DNA of 64,000 nt. Source: an uncultured Fibrobacter sp. Its GTDB lineage: Bacteria; Fibrobacterota; Fibrobacteria; Fibrobacterales; Fibrobacteraceae. The stretch is taken from contig NZ_ONDD01000009.1 in assembly GCF_900316465.1 (NCBI RefSeq), positions 1 through 64,000 of the forward strand, read 5' to 3'. Shown piece by piece: positions 33,682 through 43,620 of this stretch. The notes below the pieces were generated by a model. It was not told the origin of the DNA. It saw only the letters and a program-made list of their open reading frames with translations, and did no database searches. Within the stretch, counting starts at the first letter, position 1. Every line of letters starts with the position of its first letter. The position numbers and the translations under genes were made by a program.

Positions 33682-36600
33682 ATGAGCGAAAATAAAAACC
33701 CTTCGAACGAAAGCTCCACTCAGGACCCTCCTTCTGTAACCTACTTCATTGAAAAACTGGCGACGGTTCTTTCGCGAGTTAAAGACTGTATCTTACAAGA
33801 TATATTAGATGAGTTTATAAAAGAAGGTGCCTCCTGGGAAGATTTCCAGAAGGAATTGCAACAGGCTCAGCAGAACAGCTTAAGTGAAAATCTTAAAGAT
33901 TTTAAGGTCTTTGTTGACAAAATCGTAAAAAAACTCGGCTATGACATTGAAGCTGCTGAGACGGAATGTGGCGAACTTTACGAAGTGCTTGAGCAGCTAG
34001 TTGTATCTGGCGAAAAGTTGGGTGTTGCTGTAAAAAAACTTTTTAAGGAATACGAAGACAAAGATCCTCAAGAGGTTGTTGAAAAACTTATATCGGGGTT
34101 CAATCTCAAAGTAAATGAAGATAAAGCCGGTGAAAATTCTACGCTTGTCACTTTGTCTGATGTAAAAAATAGCTTCAGTTCTCTTGGTAACCTCTGTGAT
34201 GAAGCTAAAAAATTGGGCGATAGCGACACCATATTAATCGGAACCGACAAGTTTAATATAAGCTTGGCTGCTGAGGGTGATTATGGCAAAATTGTGCCCA
34301 TTCTCAACATAATTCAAGAACTTCTTGATCTTATCAAGAAGTTCTCGGATATTGAATGGGGAAAAATAAAGGATGAGCTCAAGGGCGTTGGCGACTTTAT
34401 ATACGATTCGTGTTTTACAGAGGAATTTGGCAAGCGAATCTTGGATTACATCCTTATCCTCGTTTTGAAAAACGCCAAGGATGTTTTCAAGGAAGACCTT
34501 AATGCCCTTTTAGATGGGCTCAAGAAGTGTAAAGATGAAGCTGGCAGAGCCCTTAAAGAAACTTTGAATGACCCTAAATATGGGTTTGTTAAAGATGCTG
34601 TTGATTTTTTTGCCAAGTTCAGTAACAAAAAGGATGGCGATGTAATTCTGGACTTGTTAGACAAAATTCTTGGTCTGAAAGATGAAATAGACAATCTTAA
34701 ATCTAAAGTAGCAACAGAACTACAAGATGCTCTAAATAAAGCCAAAGATGAAATTGATGCCGCGCAAAAAGCAATAGGGGACGAGGTAAAAGAGCTCGCA
34801 GAAACAGCTGAAAAATCTCCGACTGGTGCGGTTGAAGGTGCTGAAGGAGCTCTCGAAAATCTCGGAGAAACTGCTGGTGATTCCGTTTCTAAGATTGGCG
34901 GAATCGCTGAAGATGCGGTGTCAAATATTGCCGACAAGTTAGAGGAAACCGGTTCTCAAATTAAGGATAATATTGAGCAAAAAATAAAAGAGGCTCAAGA
35001 TCGAATCAAAAAAGAAATTGAAGACCGTATTAAGGAAGAAGTCTCTCGTCGTGTGCAGGCGGCCATTAAGGTTGCCGAAGAAGAGATCAATAAGCTCGTT
35101 AAGGAAGCGTTCCCTCAATACGATTCCCTTGCAAGAATATTCCACAAGGTTTATGCCGTATTGGAATTTACCGGCATAATCGGTAAGGAAAAGGTCAAGC
35201 TTGAGACCTATATTCCTAAGCAGGTAGACGATAATGATGGCGGCGTTTTGGATCCCATCAAGTCAATAGAAATTCCCGCTTTCCACTGGGAATTCTTGAC
35301 GAAAATATTTACAAACCCCAAGGAATATTTAGACGAAAACTTCCCGTTGAATAATTGCGACGATGTCGAAAATCTGATTGTCAAGGTTTCCGATTTGTTG
35401 GGCGCTTTCGGTTGCGATATTCCCAAGATAAGTTCTATTAAGGATTTCTTATGGGAATTGGTTGCTCGCGTTGAAGCGGAAATTAAGAAAAGTACCGCTC
35501 CTGAATTAAAGGAATTTGTTGAAAAATTGAAAGCATTCAAGGCTTATCTTTATACAGCCTTGATTACGTTGGAAGAAATTGTTGCTGAAACAAAGAATCA
35601 ACTGATGAGCGCTTTTGAACAAGGTGCAAATGACGCGGAAAGCCTTGTTAAAAAGCTAGAAACTCGTGCAATAGCTGAGTTGAACGCTCTCGATAATGAT
35701 GCTAGGAATGCAATCGGTGCTTTTGCTGAGGAATTGAATTTTGCATCAATAGATAAAGATCACCCTTTGTACAAGATCTTTGTTGAAACCTTGGGTGATG
35801 CTGCATATGAGGAAATTTCGACATCCTTTAAAGACGTTAAACTGAGTAAACCCGGAATCCTTGAAAAATGCAAAAAAAGTGCCAATGATTCTGCCAAAAA
35901 ACTCAGTAAGGAAGTAAATGATTTAGTAACGAAAATCAATACCTTCCTTGATCCTAATGAGTGGGAAAAAAGTTTTAATGATACAGTAAAAAAGCTGAAG
36001 ACAGAATTTGAAGCTCAGACAGCAGGGATTCCTAAGAATAAAAAAGATGTTGAAAAAGCGGTTGTCGATTCCATTGATGATTTGTTAAGTGGAAATACTC
36101 CGAAAAATCCATTTGATGGGATTGATTTTTCCAAGTATTACGATATTGTCGCGAATGCCATTGAAGAACGACTTCCGAAAGATTTAGATAAGGAATTTGA
36201 AGATGTCGGCAATGCTTTAAATGAGGCAATAAATGGTTTAACTGAAGCCATCTGTAGGGATGCCGAAAATCTGAAAGATAATGCTGATCAAAATGTTGAC
36301 GAAATTGTCAAATATTCAGAAGGCTTCCCACAACTTGCTTGCAATATTCTAAATACATGGCTTGAAAAGGTTAAAGAAAAATTCTATGAAATCATTATCA
36401 AGCCGATAATCTCTCAAGTTCGTAAAGCAGTAAAGGCTTGGTTCAATGAAATTCTTAGCGTAGTTCTTAAAGAAGTCAAAAAGTCTTTGGCAGATTTGCT
36501 CAAAGATCCAAAGATCAAGGACTTTGTAGACACGCTAGAGAAGATTTTTGGCGATGCAAATAAAGCCATTGAAAAAATAACCAATACGATTTCTGAAATT

Positions 36601-39522
36601 CAGGGAATAGTTGATGAAGCTAAAGGCTTGATCGATGATGCCAAAAAGGTTGACACTTGGAAGAGCGGCTTCCTGTTTGCGGTAAAGGTGATCAATGCCA
36701 TTCCTGAAGACGTCAGAAATATGCTTCTTGAAGCCTGCAATTTCCCGAAGCTGCCAAAGTGTTTGGAAAATATCAGTCTGCCTGACTACAAGTTTGATGC
36801 AGCGAATAGACTCTTGATTGTGAACTTGTGGACTAAAGAAACAGCGGGTGGCAGAAAGAATGCTTCTGGAACGGCCGAAATTTGTCTACAACTTGCGTTG
36901 TTTGTGGGTGAAAAAGACGTTGGCGGTTCGAAACATGATGGTCTTTACATTGTGCCCATTGTGACGGGTTCTTTCGGCGCCAAGATTGATGTTGGAAAGA
37001 ATCATATATTTGAATTTGGTGGAGAAGCGTCGTTAAATAAAGATAGCGGCCCGGAAAAGGAAAAATTGGATGGAACGACATCTATTTTTATTGATGTTGA
37101 TGAATCCATCGGAAATAACCCAGTTAGTGTAACTGGTAATAAGGAATCTGTTAGCGCAAAAGCTTCCTTAAAGTTTGGAAGGAAAGAAGGCGCGGATGAA
37201 TTAAGTTTTTTTGATACAGATATTGCTTCCTTGTCAATAAAAAATTACTCTGTAGGGACGTCTGTTTACTACAACAAGGAAAATTCAGGCAAGGGCTTTG
37301 ACTTTGAAGTAAATGGTTTATTAGATACTTTAGTCCTTACATTGAAGCTTCGTAATCAAAATGATTTCTTCAAGAAGATTCTCAGTGATGATATTGCCAT
37401 TAAGTTAAGCAAACTTGACGTTGGCTATTCCTTAAATAAAGGTTTCAACATTGATGGGGGACTCTATGTCAAGATACCCATCAACAGTGATATTGACTTG
37501 AAATTTGTCAAGTTCAATAACATTGGCTTGGAAATTGGCGGCGAAAAGGGGAATCTCATTGCCAACCTGTTGACGACCTTTGTTGTGGACCTGGAAGGAG
37601 TCGTTATCACCTTCCCAGAAATGGGTCTTGGCATTAAATGCAATGTATTGGATTCCGATTTCAAGCCCGGTTCCTTCAAAATATCCCCGAAGTTCAAGTT
37701 CCCCAGTGGCCTTGGCATTTCTATCGACGTAGAGGCTGTTAAGGGTTCCGGGTTTGTGGATTGGAACGAAGAAAAGGGCCGCTTCTTTGGACAAGTGGAA
37801 TTGACCATTCTTGACAAGTGCGGAGCCAGCGGAAGAATCCTGTTTACCACGGGCAAGAACAATTCGCCGTACTCCTTTAGCGGTGCTCTCAGCGTATTCT
37901 TTACCCCAGGCATACAATTGGGCATGGGATTCTCGTTAACGGCTATTGGTGGCTCCCTTGGCGTAAACAGAGGCTTGAACATTGATAAGCTGCGTGATGC
38001 TGTATACGACGGCACGCTCACTTCTGTTTTGCTGACCAAGAATATTGACAAGGATATTGAAAAGATCCTTGCAAATATCGATAGTTACTATCCAATTCAT
38101 GAAGGGCAAATGTATTTTGGCCTCTTGGGGCAGATTACCTGGGGCGAAATCCTTAAAGCGGACCTTGGCCTGTTTATTCAGGCTCCGAGCCCCGTTGCCA
38201 TTATTATTGCCGGTAATGTGGGTGTAAAAATCGAAAATGAAAGCGCCAAAAAATTAATTGCCATTAATGCAAGCTTTATGGGTGGCTATCAGGCCGATAA
38301 GGGTATTTTCTTTGACGCCCACCTTTATGATTCCCATATTGTAGGAATTGATCTTTATGGCGATGTAGCCATGCGTATTTACTGGGCAGGCAGCACTAAG
38401 GGATTTATATTATCTGCCGGTGGTTTCCATCCGCAGTACAAACCTGAAAGTGGCTTCAATCTTCCAGAAATGAAGCGCATGGGGATGAAACTGGATTATG
38501 ACATTTTGAAAATGTCATTGGAAGCGTACTTTGCGATAACTTCGAATACGGTTCAGTTCGGCACTGACCTTCAGATGAAAATCGGTTGGGATAAGTTTGG
38601 AATCTCTGGATATGCAGGGTTCAATGCGCTGTTCCAATTCCATCCCTTCAAGTTCGTTGTGGATATGTCCGCAGGCCTTGCTGTCAAGGTGGGTAGTTGT
38701 ACCATTTGCTCCATTAGTTTGTACTTTGAACTTGGTGGTCCTGCTCAATGGCATGCCAAGGGCACTGCCAGCTTCTGGATTTTGTTCATTGAAGTTAAGG
38801 TGTCCTTTAATCTTACTTGGGGCAAAAAACAGGTTGAGGATAACCGCAGCCGAATCGATGTGTTGCCGCTTTATACCAACGCCTTCAACGACAGGAACAA
38901 TTGGAGATTTATTTCCTCAGATCTTGTCGACAACATGGTCACCTTGGTGAAATTTGACAAGAACGAATTTGTGTTGCAGCCATCTGAAAGTATTATGTTC
39001 AACCAGTCTGCCGTTCCGTTCTACAAAAAAATGGAATGCTATGGTGAAGACGTTGTAAATGATTACAACTGCTTGACTATTAAAGATATTTTAATAGGTG
39101 ATACCTCCATCAAAAATTACAAACTTGAGGAAGAGTATTTTGCACCAAGTCTGATTAAGAAGTTGAGCGAAAAAGAAAAGCTTAGTTCTAAGTCATACGA
39201 AAAGATGCTTTCGGGTTTCCAGATACAAACGGATCTTGGAGCAACCAATGTAAAGCCCATAGAGCAATATTGCAACTATGATGAACAGGTTTATACAAAC
39301 GGATGCAGTGAAAAAGAATGGAATGCGTACGTGAACAAATGTAAAGGAAATGGGGATAAGATGGGAAATAACGTGTCAGGGGGCCAAACTGGCTCCAAGC
39401 GCTTAAGTCAGTCTAAACTCTCTTCAAGAAGGTCACGTACAGGCTTTGAAAGAAGCGTTAAGCAAATGGATCAGGCGTTGACTAAATCCTCAAAAATTTC
39501 CCAGTTGATCAACAAACTTTAA
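33682..39522 (+). CDS. Giant helical/beta-rich protein (DUF6603-like C-terminal half)
   Basis: The 1946-residue product has no signal peptide. Residues 1-1050 are almost wholly helical with long charged amphipathic stretches (KIKEAQDRIKKEIEDRIKEE), like coiled coils or apolipoprotein/LEA-type repeats. Residues about 1060-1720 are rich in Gly and alternating beta strands (YFGLLGQITWGEILKADLG; LEAYFAITSNTVQFGTDLQM; FNALFQFHPFKFVVDMSAG), which I recall as the DUF6603 family of uncharacterised bacterial proteins. The tail has several Cys residues and ends Ser/Lys-rich. It is the first of five coupled genes and is A+T-rich. No catalytic motif is visible; a structural or scaffold role is possible. 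The family name is from memory. Confidence 0.85.
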   Translation: MSENKNPSNESSTQDPPSVTYFIEKLATVLSRVKDCILQDILDEFIKEGASWEDFQKELQQAQQNSLSENLKDFKVFVDKIVKKLGYDIEAAETECGELYEVLEQLVVSGEKLGVAVKKLFKEYEDKDPQEVVEKLISGFNLKVNEDKAGENSTLVTLSDVKNSFSSLGNLCDEAKKLGDSDTILIGTDKFNISLAAEGDYGKIVPILNIIQELLDLIKKFSDIEWGKIKDELKGVGDFIYDSCFTEEFGKRILDYILILVLKNAKDVFKEDLNALLDGLKKCKDEAGRALKETLNDPKYGFVKDAVDFFAKFSNKKDGDVILDLLDKILGLKDEIDNLKSKVATELQDALNKAKDEIDAAQKAIGDEVKELAETAEKSPTGAVEGAEGALENLGETAGDSVSKIGGIAEDAVSNIADKLEETGSQIKDNIEQKIKEAQDRIKKEIEDRIKEEVSRRVQAAIKVAEEEINKLVKEAFPQYDSLARIFHKVYAVLEFTGIIGKEKVKLETYIPKQVDDNDGGVLDPIKSIEIPAFHWEFLTKIFTNPKEYLDENFPLNNCDDVENLIVKVSDLLGAFGCDIPKISSIKDFLWELVARVEAEIKKSTAPELKEFVEKLKAFKAYLYTALITLEEIVAETKNQLMSAFEQGANDAESLVKKLETRAIAELNALDNDARNAIGAFAEELNFASIDKDHPLYKIFVETLGDAAYEEISTSFKDVKLSKPGILEKCKKSANDSAKKLSKEVNDLVTKINTFLDPNEWEKSFNDTVKKLKTEFEAQTAGIPKNKKDVEKAVVDSIDDLLSGNTPKNPFDGIDFSKYYDIVANAIEERLPKDLDKEFEDVGNALNEAINGLTEAICRDAENLKDNADQNVDEIVKYSEGFPQLACNILNTWLEKVKEKFYEIIIKPIISQVRKAVKAWFNEILSVVLKEVKKSLADLLKDPKIKDFVDTLEKIFGDANKAIEKITNTISEIQGIVDEAKGLIDDAKKVDTWKSGFLFAVKVINAIPEDVRNMLLEACNFPKLPKCLENISLPDYKFDAANRLLIVNLWTKETAGGRKNASGTAEICLQLALFVGEKDVGGSKHDGLYIVPIVTGSFGAKIDVGKNHIFEFGGEASLNKDSGPEKEKLDGTTSIFIDVDESIGNNPVSVTGNKESVSAKASLKFGRKEGADELSFFDTDIASLSIKNYSVGTSVYYNKENSGKGFDFEVNGLLDTLVLTLKLRNQNDFFKKILSDDIAIKLSKLDVGYSLNKGFNIDGGLYVKIPINSDIDLKFVKFNNIGLEIGGEKGNLIANLLTTFVVDLEGVVITFPEMGLGIKCNVLDSDFKPGSFKISPKFKFPSGLGISIDVEAVKGSGFVDWNEEKGRFFGQVELTILDKCGASGRILFTTGKNNSPYSFSGALSVFFTPGIQLGMGFSLTAIGGSLGVNRGLNIDKLRDAVYDGTLTSVLLTKNIDKDIEKILANIDSYYPIHEGQMYFGLLGQITWGEILKADLGLFIQAPSPVAIIIAGNVGVKIENESAKKLIAINASFMGGYQADKGIFFDAHLYDSHIVGIDLYGDVAMRIYWAGSTKGFILSAGGFHPQYKPESGFNLPEMKRMGMKLDYDILKMSLEAYFAITSNTVQFGTDLQMKIGWDKFGISGYAGFNALFQFHPFKFVVDMSAGLAVKVGSCTICSISLYFELGGPAQWHAKGTASFWILFIEVKVSFNLTWGKKQVEDNRSRIDVLPLYTNAFNDRNNWRFISSDLVDNMVTLVKFDKNEFVLQPSESIMFNQSAVPFYKKMECYGEDVVNDYNCLTIKDILIGDTSIKNYKLEEEYFAPSLIKKLSEKEKLSSKSYEKMLSGFQIQTDLGATNVKPIEQYCNYDEQVYTNGCSEKEWNAYVNKCKGNGDKMGNNVSGGQTGSKRLSQSKLSSRRSRTGFERSVKQMDQALTKSSKISQLINKL

Positions 39523-39538
39523 TTTTGGCATAAAAAAT

Positions 39539-42500
39539 ATGAGCGACATTATTCAAAGAAAAGAAACTTCTGAAGAAAAAAAACGTATTGCGGCTCTTTT
39601 GCGCCAAAATATAAGCGAATTAGATTTTTCTGTACGAACCCAAAACTGCCTCAAAGGCGCGAATATAACGACAGTTGGCTCTCTTGTACAGTTTCAAGAA
39701 AGTGACTTGCTCCAAGTTAGAAACATGGGGAAAAAATCGCTGTCTGAAATAGATGAAAAAATAAAGTCTATGGGACTGTCCCTTGGGATGAATGTAGAAT
39801 CATATTTGCCAGAATATCTTTTCCCATTTGTCAGAAAGGGAATCAGTCAAGAAATCAAGCAAAAGGACTTGCTTGGGGAATCCGCTGGCGACGAGCCCCT
39901 GTATCGTGAACGCGCGTCAATAGAAATTACCGCTAAAATTGCAGCCGGTATATCGGAAAACGATATAGATCCTCAAAAAAAAGAGGAAGAAAAAAAATTC
40001 CAAGAAAATGGAACGGTTATTTCAGAAATAAAGCCCATTAAAATTGTCGGTCCGGGAGACGTTTTGTCCATAAATAGCAATGCTGTTATGAATGTCTCGC
40101 CGGCGAACGGAGATGAAGGCTTTTCTCGGGATTATTACCCCTATATTGAATTTTGGGATCCGGATTTCGCTTGGCGTTATACCCCTGCTGCTGCTAAAGA
40201 TGAAAAACTTCGTCCTTGGATAGCTCTAGTTACATGCGAAACGTCCAAATGTGATATTCAAAAAAATACAAGTGGACAGGATCTTGTTACCTTCAAAATT
40301 AGTGGTGATAGCGAATATAAGGCGATATTCCCATCCAAAAAAGAGATTTGGAAAGCGGCTCACGCGCAAGGGCAATGCAGCGAAAATGCAGATTTTTGCC
40401 GCATTCTAGGAATAAGGCGTGAGGGTATAAGCCTAAGTGAAAAAACGGACTACACTGCATTTCTCATTCCCGTTTTTGAAGTTGGACGCCTTCGCGGAAT
40501 TGGCTGTTCTGAAGATAAACTTAAGGATGTCATTGCGCAGTCTGCAGCATGGGAAGATGATTTAGAAAGTCAAACACAACAACATGATATGCCGTTGTGT
40601 TTCCCGGTATATTATTCTTGGTCCTTTAAAACAGGTACGTATAGTTTTGATACTCTTGTTGAAAACCTGCAAATATGTCAGGCCCCCCAAAGCGGAATCG
40701 ATGTTAGTGTAACATCTCTCGGGCAGGGATTTAATTACGAGAGTCTTAAAAAGGCTCCCCGAAAACAAACGATTTTAATGCCTGCCGCAACAAAAGCGCC
40801 TGCTCAACAGTCCGAAGCAGTCTTCCCGAATCCTAAAAAAGAAGACGAAGAAGAACTTTTCAAGTCATTAAAAAATTTACTTAGTTTGAGCCCCGTCTTT
40901 TCAGAAAATGAACAACTCCGAAACGAACGTGGAAATAAAAATCTTGTTCAGAATGACGACGATCCTTGGGTTGTTCCTCCTATATACGGTGGAAAGCACA
41001 GTATGGCGCGGTCGTTTGATTGCGAGGATACTCCAGAATGGGTTCGCCAAGTCAACTTGGATCTCCATTATAGGGCTGTTGCGGGCCTCGGTAAAAAGAC
41101 CATCCAAAAGTATCAAGAAGAATTTGTCAACCGAGCCTGGAAACAGGTGGAGGCTGTTCAAGCCCTGAACAGGGCGTTGTACCAAAGGATTCTAAGCATT
41201 AAAGTTAATGCTTCTGTCAAGGGGATGAACTATGAATGGATGAATCGAAAGAGCGGTGATGGACAAGAATACGATGAAAATGCGTTTATTGCCGGTTTTA
41301 TGCAGCATTTGCCCATGATGCAGAATACGGGTTCGACAAATACAGGAAAGTCTTTAAGCAATATTTTGAAAGATAAAGGGATCCCGGCATCATTTGCTTC
41401 GGCAACATTCCAACGAGTTACGGACCGATTGGCACAAAAGTTCAAAAATTTGAACTTGACGACAATGATGGAGAACATTGCTGCAAAACAAATTTTCAAA
41501 GACGAACGGCTGCCGTTCCAAGATCGTCCATCAATTGAACAGTTGGGAAAATTGGTTGACGAAATTTATCCTGGAGCAGTCGCTCATATTATTAGAACGA
41601 CAATAGGTGGTTTCGTTTCTTTCAAAGAGAAAATGAATTATGTCACTATAAAGTCGAATGAGGAATTTTTATCATTATTTTCAAAATATTGCTTCGCTTT
41701 AAAGCCTTTAAACATTGTAAAAGGATACATTGATGTAAATCAATTGGCGAATTATGCCATTCCTTTTTATCACTTAACAAATTATCGCGACCATATAAGA
41801 GGCTGTGCAAATAATAATGATTTATATCAAAAAATTCGTGCATTCTTAGATAATCATTTTGACGAACTTCCTTGTTTTGGTAGTACAGACGGATCAAAAC
41901 CAAGTCTTACGATAAGTGAAAATAGGGCGACAGGATACACCAATCAAAAGCCTGATGATTCTATGGACTCTATTGTAAATAAGAGCGTCCTCAATGTTAT
42001 TGGACTGCAGGATGCTTGTTATACAAGATTCTTTGGAAATGCCAAGCCTATAACAAAAATAAATACGGAGTCTGCGTCCACAAGCGTATATTTTATTTCT
42101 GTAAAAAAGATGTATGAACTTAGGAAAACGGACAATTCGTTGAAAGAGGCCGTTAAATATTACACCAATTTTATATATGACCAAGCATATAGCTCTTACG
42201 ATTACGGAACTGCCAAAGGTTACCATATATATAATAATATTACAGACCTTGACACTCTCATAAGTGACTCTTATGTTGAATGGTTCACTACGAAATTGTC
42301 AAATAGACATGTAAATATGTATTCGTCTGAAGAGGACCTTTTCAGACACACTAAAGATGTAAGCGGTTGCTACCATTACGCATATTACCAAGGTGTAAAT
42401 GCTGAAATAAAAGATTCTCTAGATGAATTTGATTCCGCAACGCATGACCTTTACCTTTCTTATAGAAGTAGAATAAAAGATTATCTTTTAACAACTCCTG

Positions 42501-43615
42501 ATTTTATATCAGTTGATGTGAAAAAACTTGATGAAAATAAATACGTACAAACGTTTAATACTCCATACGATTACGCCGCTTTCCTGCAGAGTTCTGAAGA
42601 TGTAAAAGACAACAAGTTGATTCAGTTGTTAAAAGAAATGAAACAGTCTGTTGCGGATATAAAAAATAATTTCAAGACATCGCAAAAAGAAAACGAAAAA
42701 TCACAAACAACTTCAGTACGTGAAATTAATAAGTTCAAAGATGACGTTCTTGATGATAGAGCGTACAGGCGTATTGTAGAAGTTGCAACCGATTATTACA
42801 CAGAATTCATTTCAGATGAGAAAAAGCAAGATAATTACATAGAAGACCTACTTCAGTCAAGATACCCCATTATGGCGTATCCCATATTCCCTGAACCAGT
42901 TTACTATTACCTCAATAATGCTTCTGATAAATTCATAATTCCTTCTGCCAAAGACATTCCAAACAATAGCGTCACGATGTTTGAAAATAACGCTGCGTTT
43001 GTGGAAGCCTACTTATGCGGCATGAACACTGAAATGGGACGTGAACTGTTGTGGCGTGAATACCCAACGGATCAACGAGGCTCCTACTTTAAGAAGTTCT
43101 GGGATTCCGAAACCGACATAGAATCTATTCGCAATGATGAATTCTTTGACGTGAAATCTTTGCACACATGGAAGGGAAAACTTGGAGATAATCATTGTGA
43201 GGGAAAAGATAATTTGCTGATGTTCGCTATTAAAAGTGATCTTGTAAAACTTTATCCTAACACGGAAATTTATCTTCACAAAGCTAAAGCAACAATAAAA
43301 AATGGATTGGTTTCATTTGATTTTGCGCCGAGAAATGAAAAGGATGTAATATTAAAGCCTGTTTCAGAAGCGTATCTGAATGACATTTTTATTGTTGGCT
43401 TCAAGATTTCTCTAATAGAAGCATTAGGTGCTCCTAATGGATCAAATCAGGGGTATCTGCTGACCTTTAAGCAAGCGGTTGAAGATCTTGCTTTCAAGGA
43501 CGTGGAAAATAAAGAGATGAAAATCAATGATTCATCTGCGGGATATGCTAATTCCCACATTGATACGCCATCAATTATCGGCAGACACATTTTAACCTTC
43601 CTAAAAGGGAACTAA
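39539..43615 (+). CDS. Giant protein with N-terminal RNA polymerase alpha-CTD-like domain
   Basis: The 1358-residue product begins 16 bases after the previous stop. Residues about 20-85 match the C-terminal domain of RNA polymerase alpha closely: SVRTQNCLKG (Arg33, Asn36, Lys39, equal to E. coli Arg265, Asn268, Lys271) and NMGKKSLSEI (62-71), then GLSLGM. A linker leads to a conserved-looking block near 195-235 (DYYPYIEFWDPDFAWRYTPA, LRPWIALVTCE). The rest (about 480-1358) is mixed alpha/beta of unknown fold. No signal peptide, no recognised catalytic site. The alpha-CTD-like module normally binds UP-element DNA or activators; here it could bind DNA, or be a helix-hairpin-helix fold reused for protein contacts. 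Confidence 0.85.
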   Translation: MSDIIQRKETSEEKKRIAALLRQNISELDFSVRTQNCLKGANITTVGSLVQFQESDLLQVRNMGKKSLSEIDEKIKSMGLSLGMNVESYLPEYLFPFVRKGISQEIKQKDLLGESAGDEPLYRERASIEITAKIAAGISENDIDPQKKEEEKKFQENGTVISEIKPIKIVGPGDVLSINSNAVMNVSPANGDEGFSRDYYPYIEFWDPDFAWRYTPAAAKDEKLRPWIALVTCETSKCDIQKNTSGQDLVTFKISGDSEYKAIFPSKKEIWKAAHAQGQCSENADFCRILGIRREGISLSEKTDYTAFLIPVFEVGRLRGIGCSEDKLKDVIAQSAAWEDDLESQTQQHDMPLCFPVYYSWSFKTGTYSFDTLVENLQICQAPQSGIDVSVTSLGQGFNYESLKKAPRKQTILMPAATKAPAQQSEAVFPNPKKEDEEELFKSLKNLLSLSPVFSENEQLRNERGNKNLVQNDDDPWVVPPIYGGKHSMARSFDCEDTPEWVRQVNLDLHYRAVAGLGKKTIQKYQEEFVNRAWKQVEAVQALNRALYQRILSIKVNASVKGMNYEWMNRKSGDGQEYDENAFIAGFMQHLPMMQNTGSTNTGKSLSNILKDKGIPASFASATFQRVTDRLAQKFKNLNLTTMMENIAAKQIFKDERLPFQDRPSIEQLGKLVDEIYPGAVAHIIRTTIGGFVSFKEKMNYVTIKSNEEFLSLFSKYCFALKPLNIVKGYIDVNQLANYAIPFYHLTNYRDHIRGCANNNDLYQKIRAFLDNHFDELPCFGSTDGSKPSLTISENRATGYTNQKPDDSMDSIVNKSVLNVIGLQDACYTRFFGNAKPITKINTESASTSVYFISVKKMYELRKTDNSLKEAVKYYTNFIYDQAYSSYDYGTAKGYHIYNNITDLDTLISDSYVEWFTTKLSNRHVNMYSSEEDLFRHTKDVSGCYHYAYYQGVNAEIKDSLDEFDSATHDLYLSYRSRIKDYLLTTPDFISVDVKKLDENKYVQTFNTPYDYAAFLQSSEDVKDNKLIQLLKEMKQSVADIKNNFKTSQKENEKSQTTSVREINKFKDDVLDDRAYRRIVEVATDYYTEFISDEKKQDNYIEDLLQSRYPIMAYPIFPEPVYYYLNNASDKFIIPSAKDIPNNSVTMFENNAAFVEAYLCGMNTEMGRELLWREYPTDQRGSYFKKFWDSETDIESIRNDEFFDVKSLHTWKGKLGDNHCEGKDNLLMFAIKSDLVKLYPNTEIYLHKAKATIKNGLVSFDFAPRNEKDVILKPVSEAYLNDIFIVGFKISLIEALGAPNGSNQGYLLTFKQAVEDLAFKDVENKEMKINDSSAGYANSHIDTPSIIGRHILTFLKGN

Positions 43616-43620
43616 TTACA

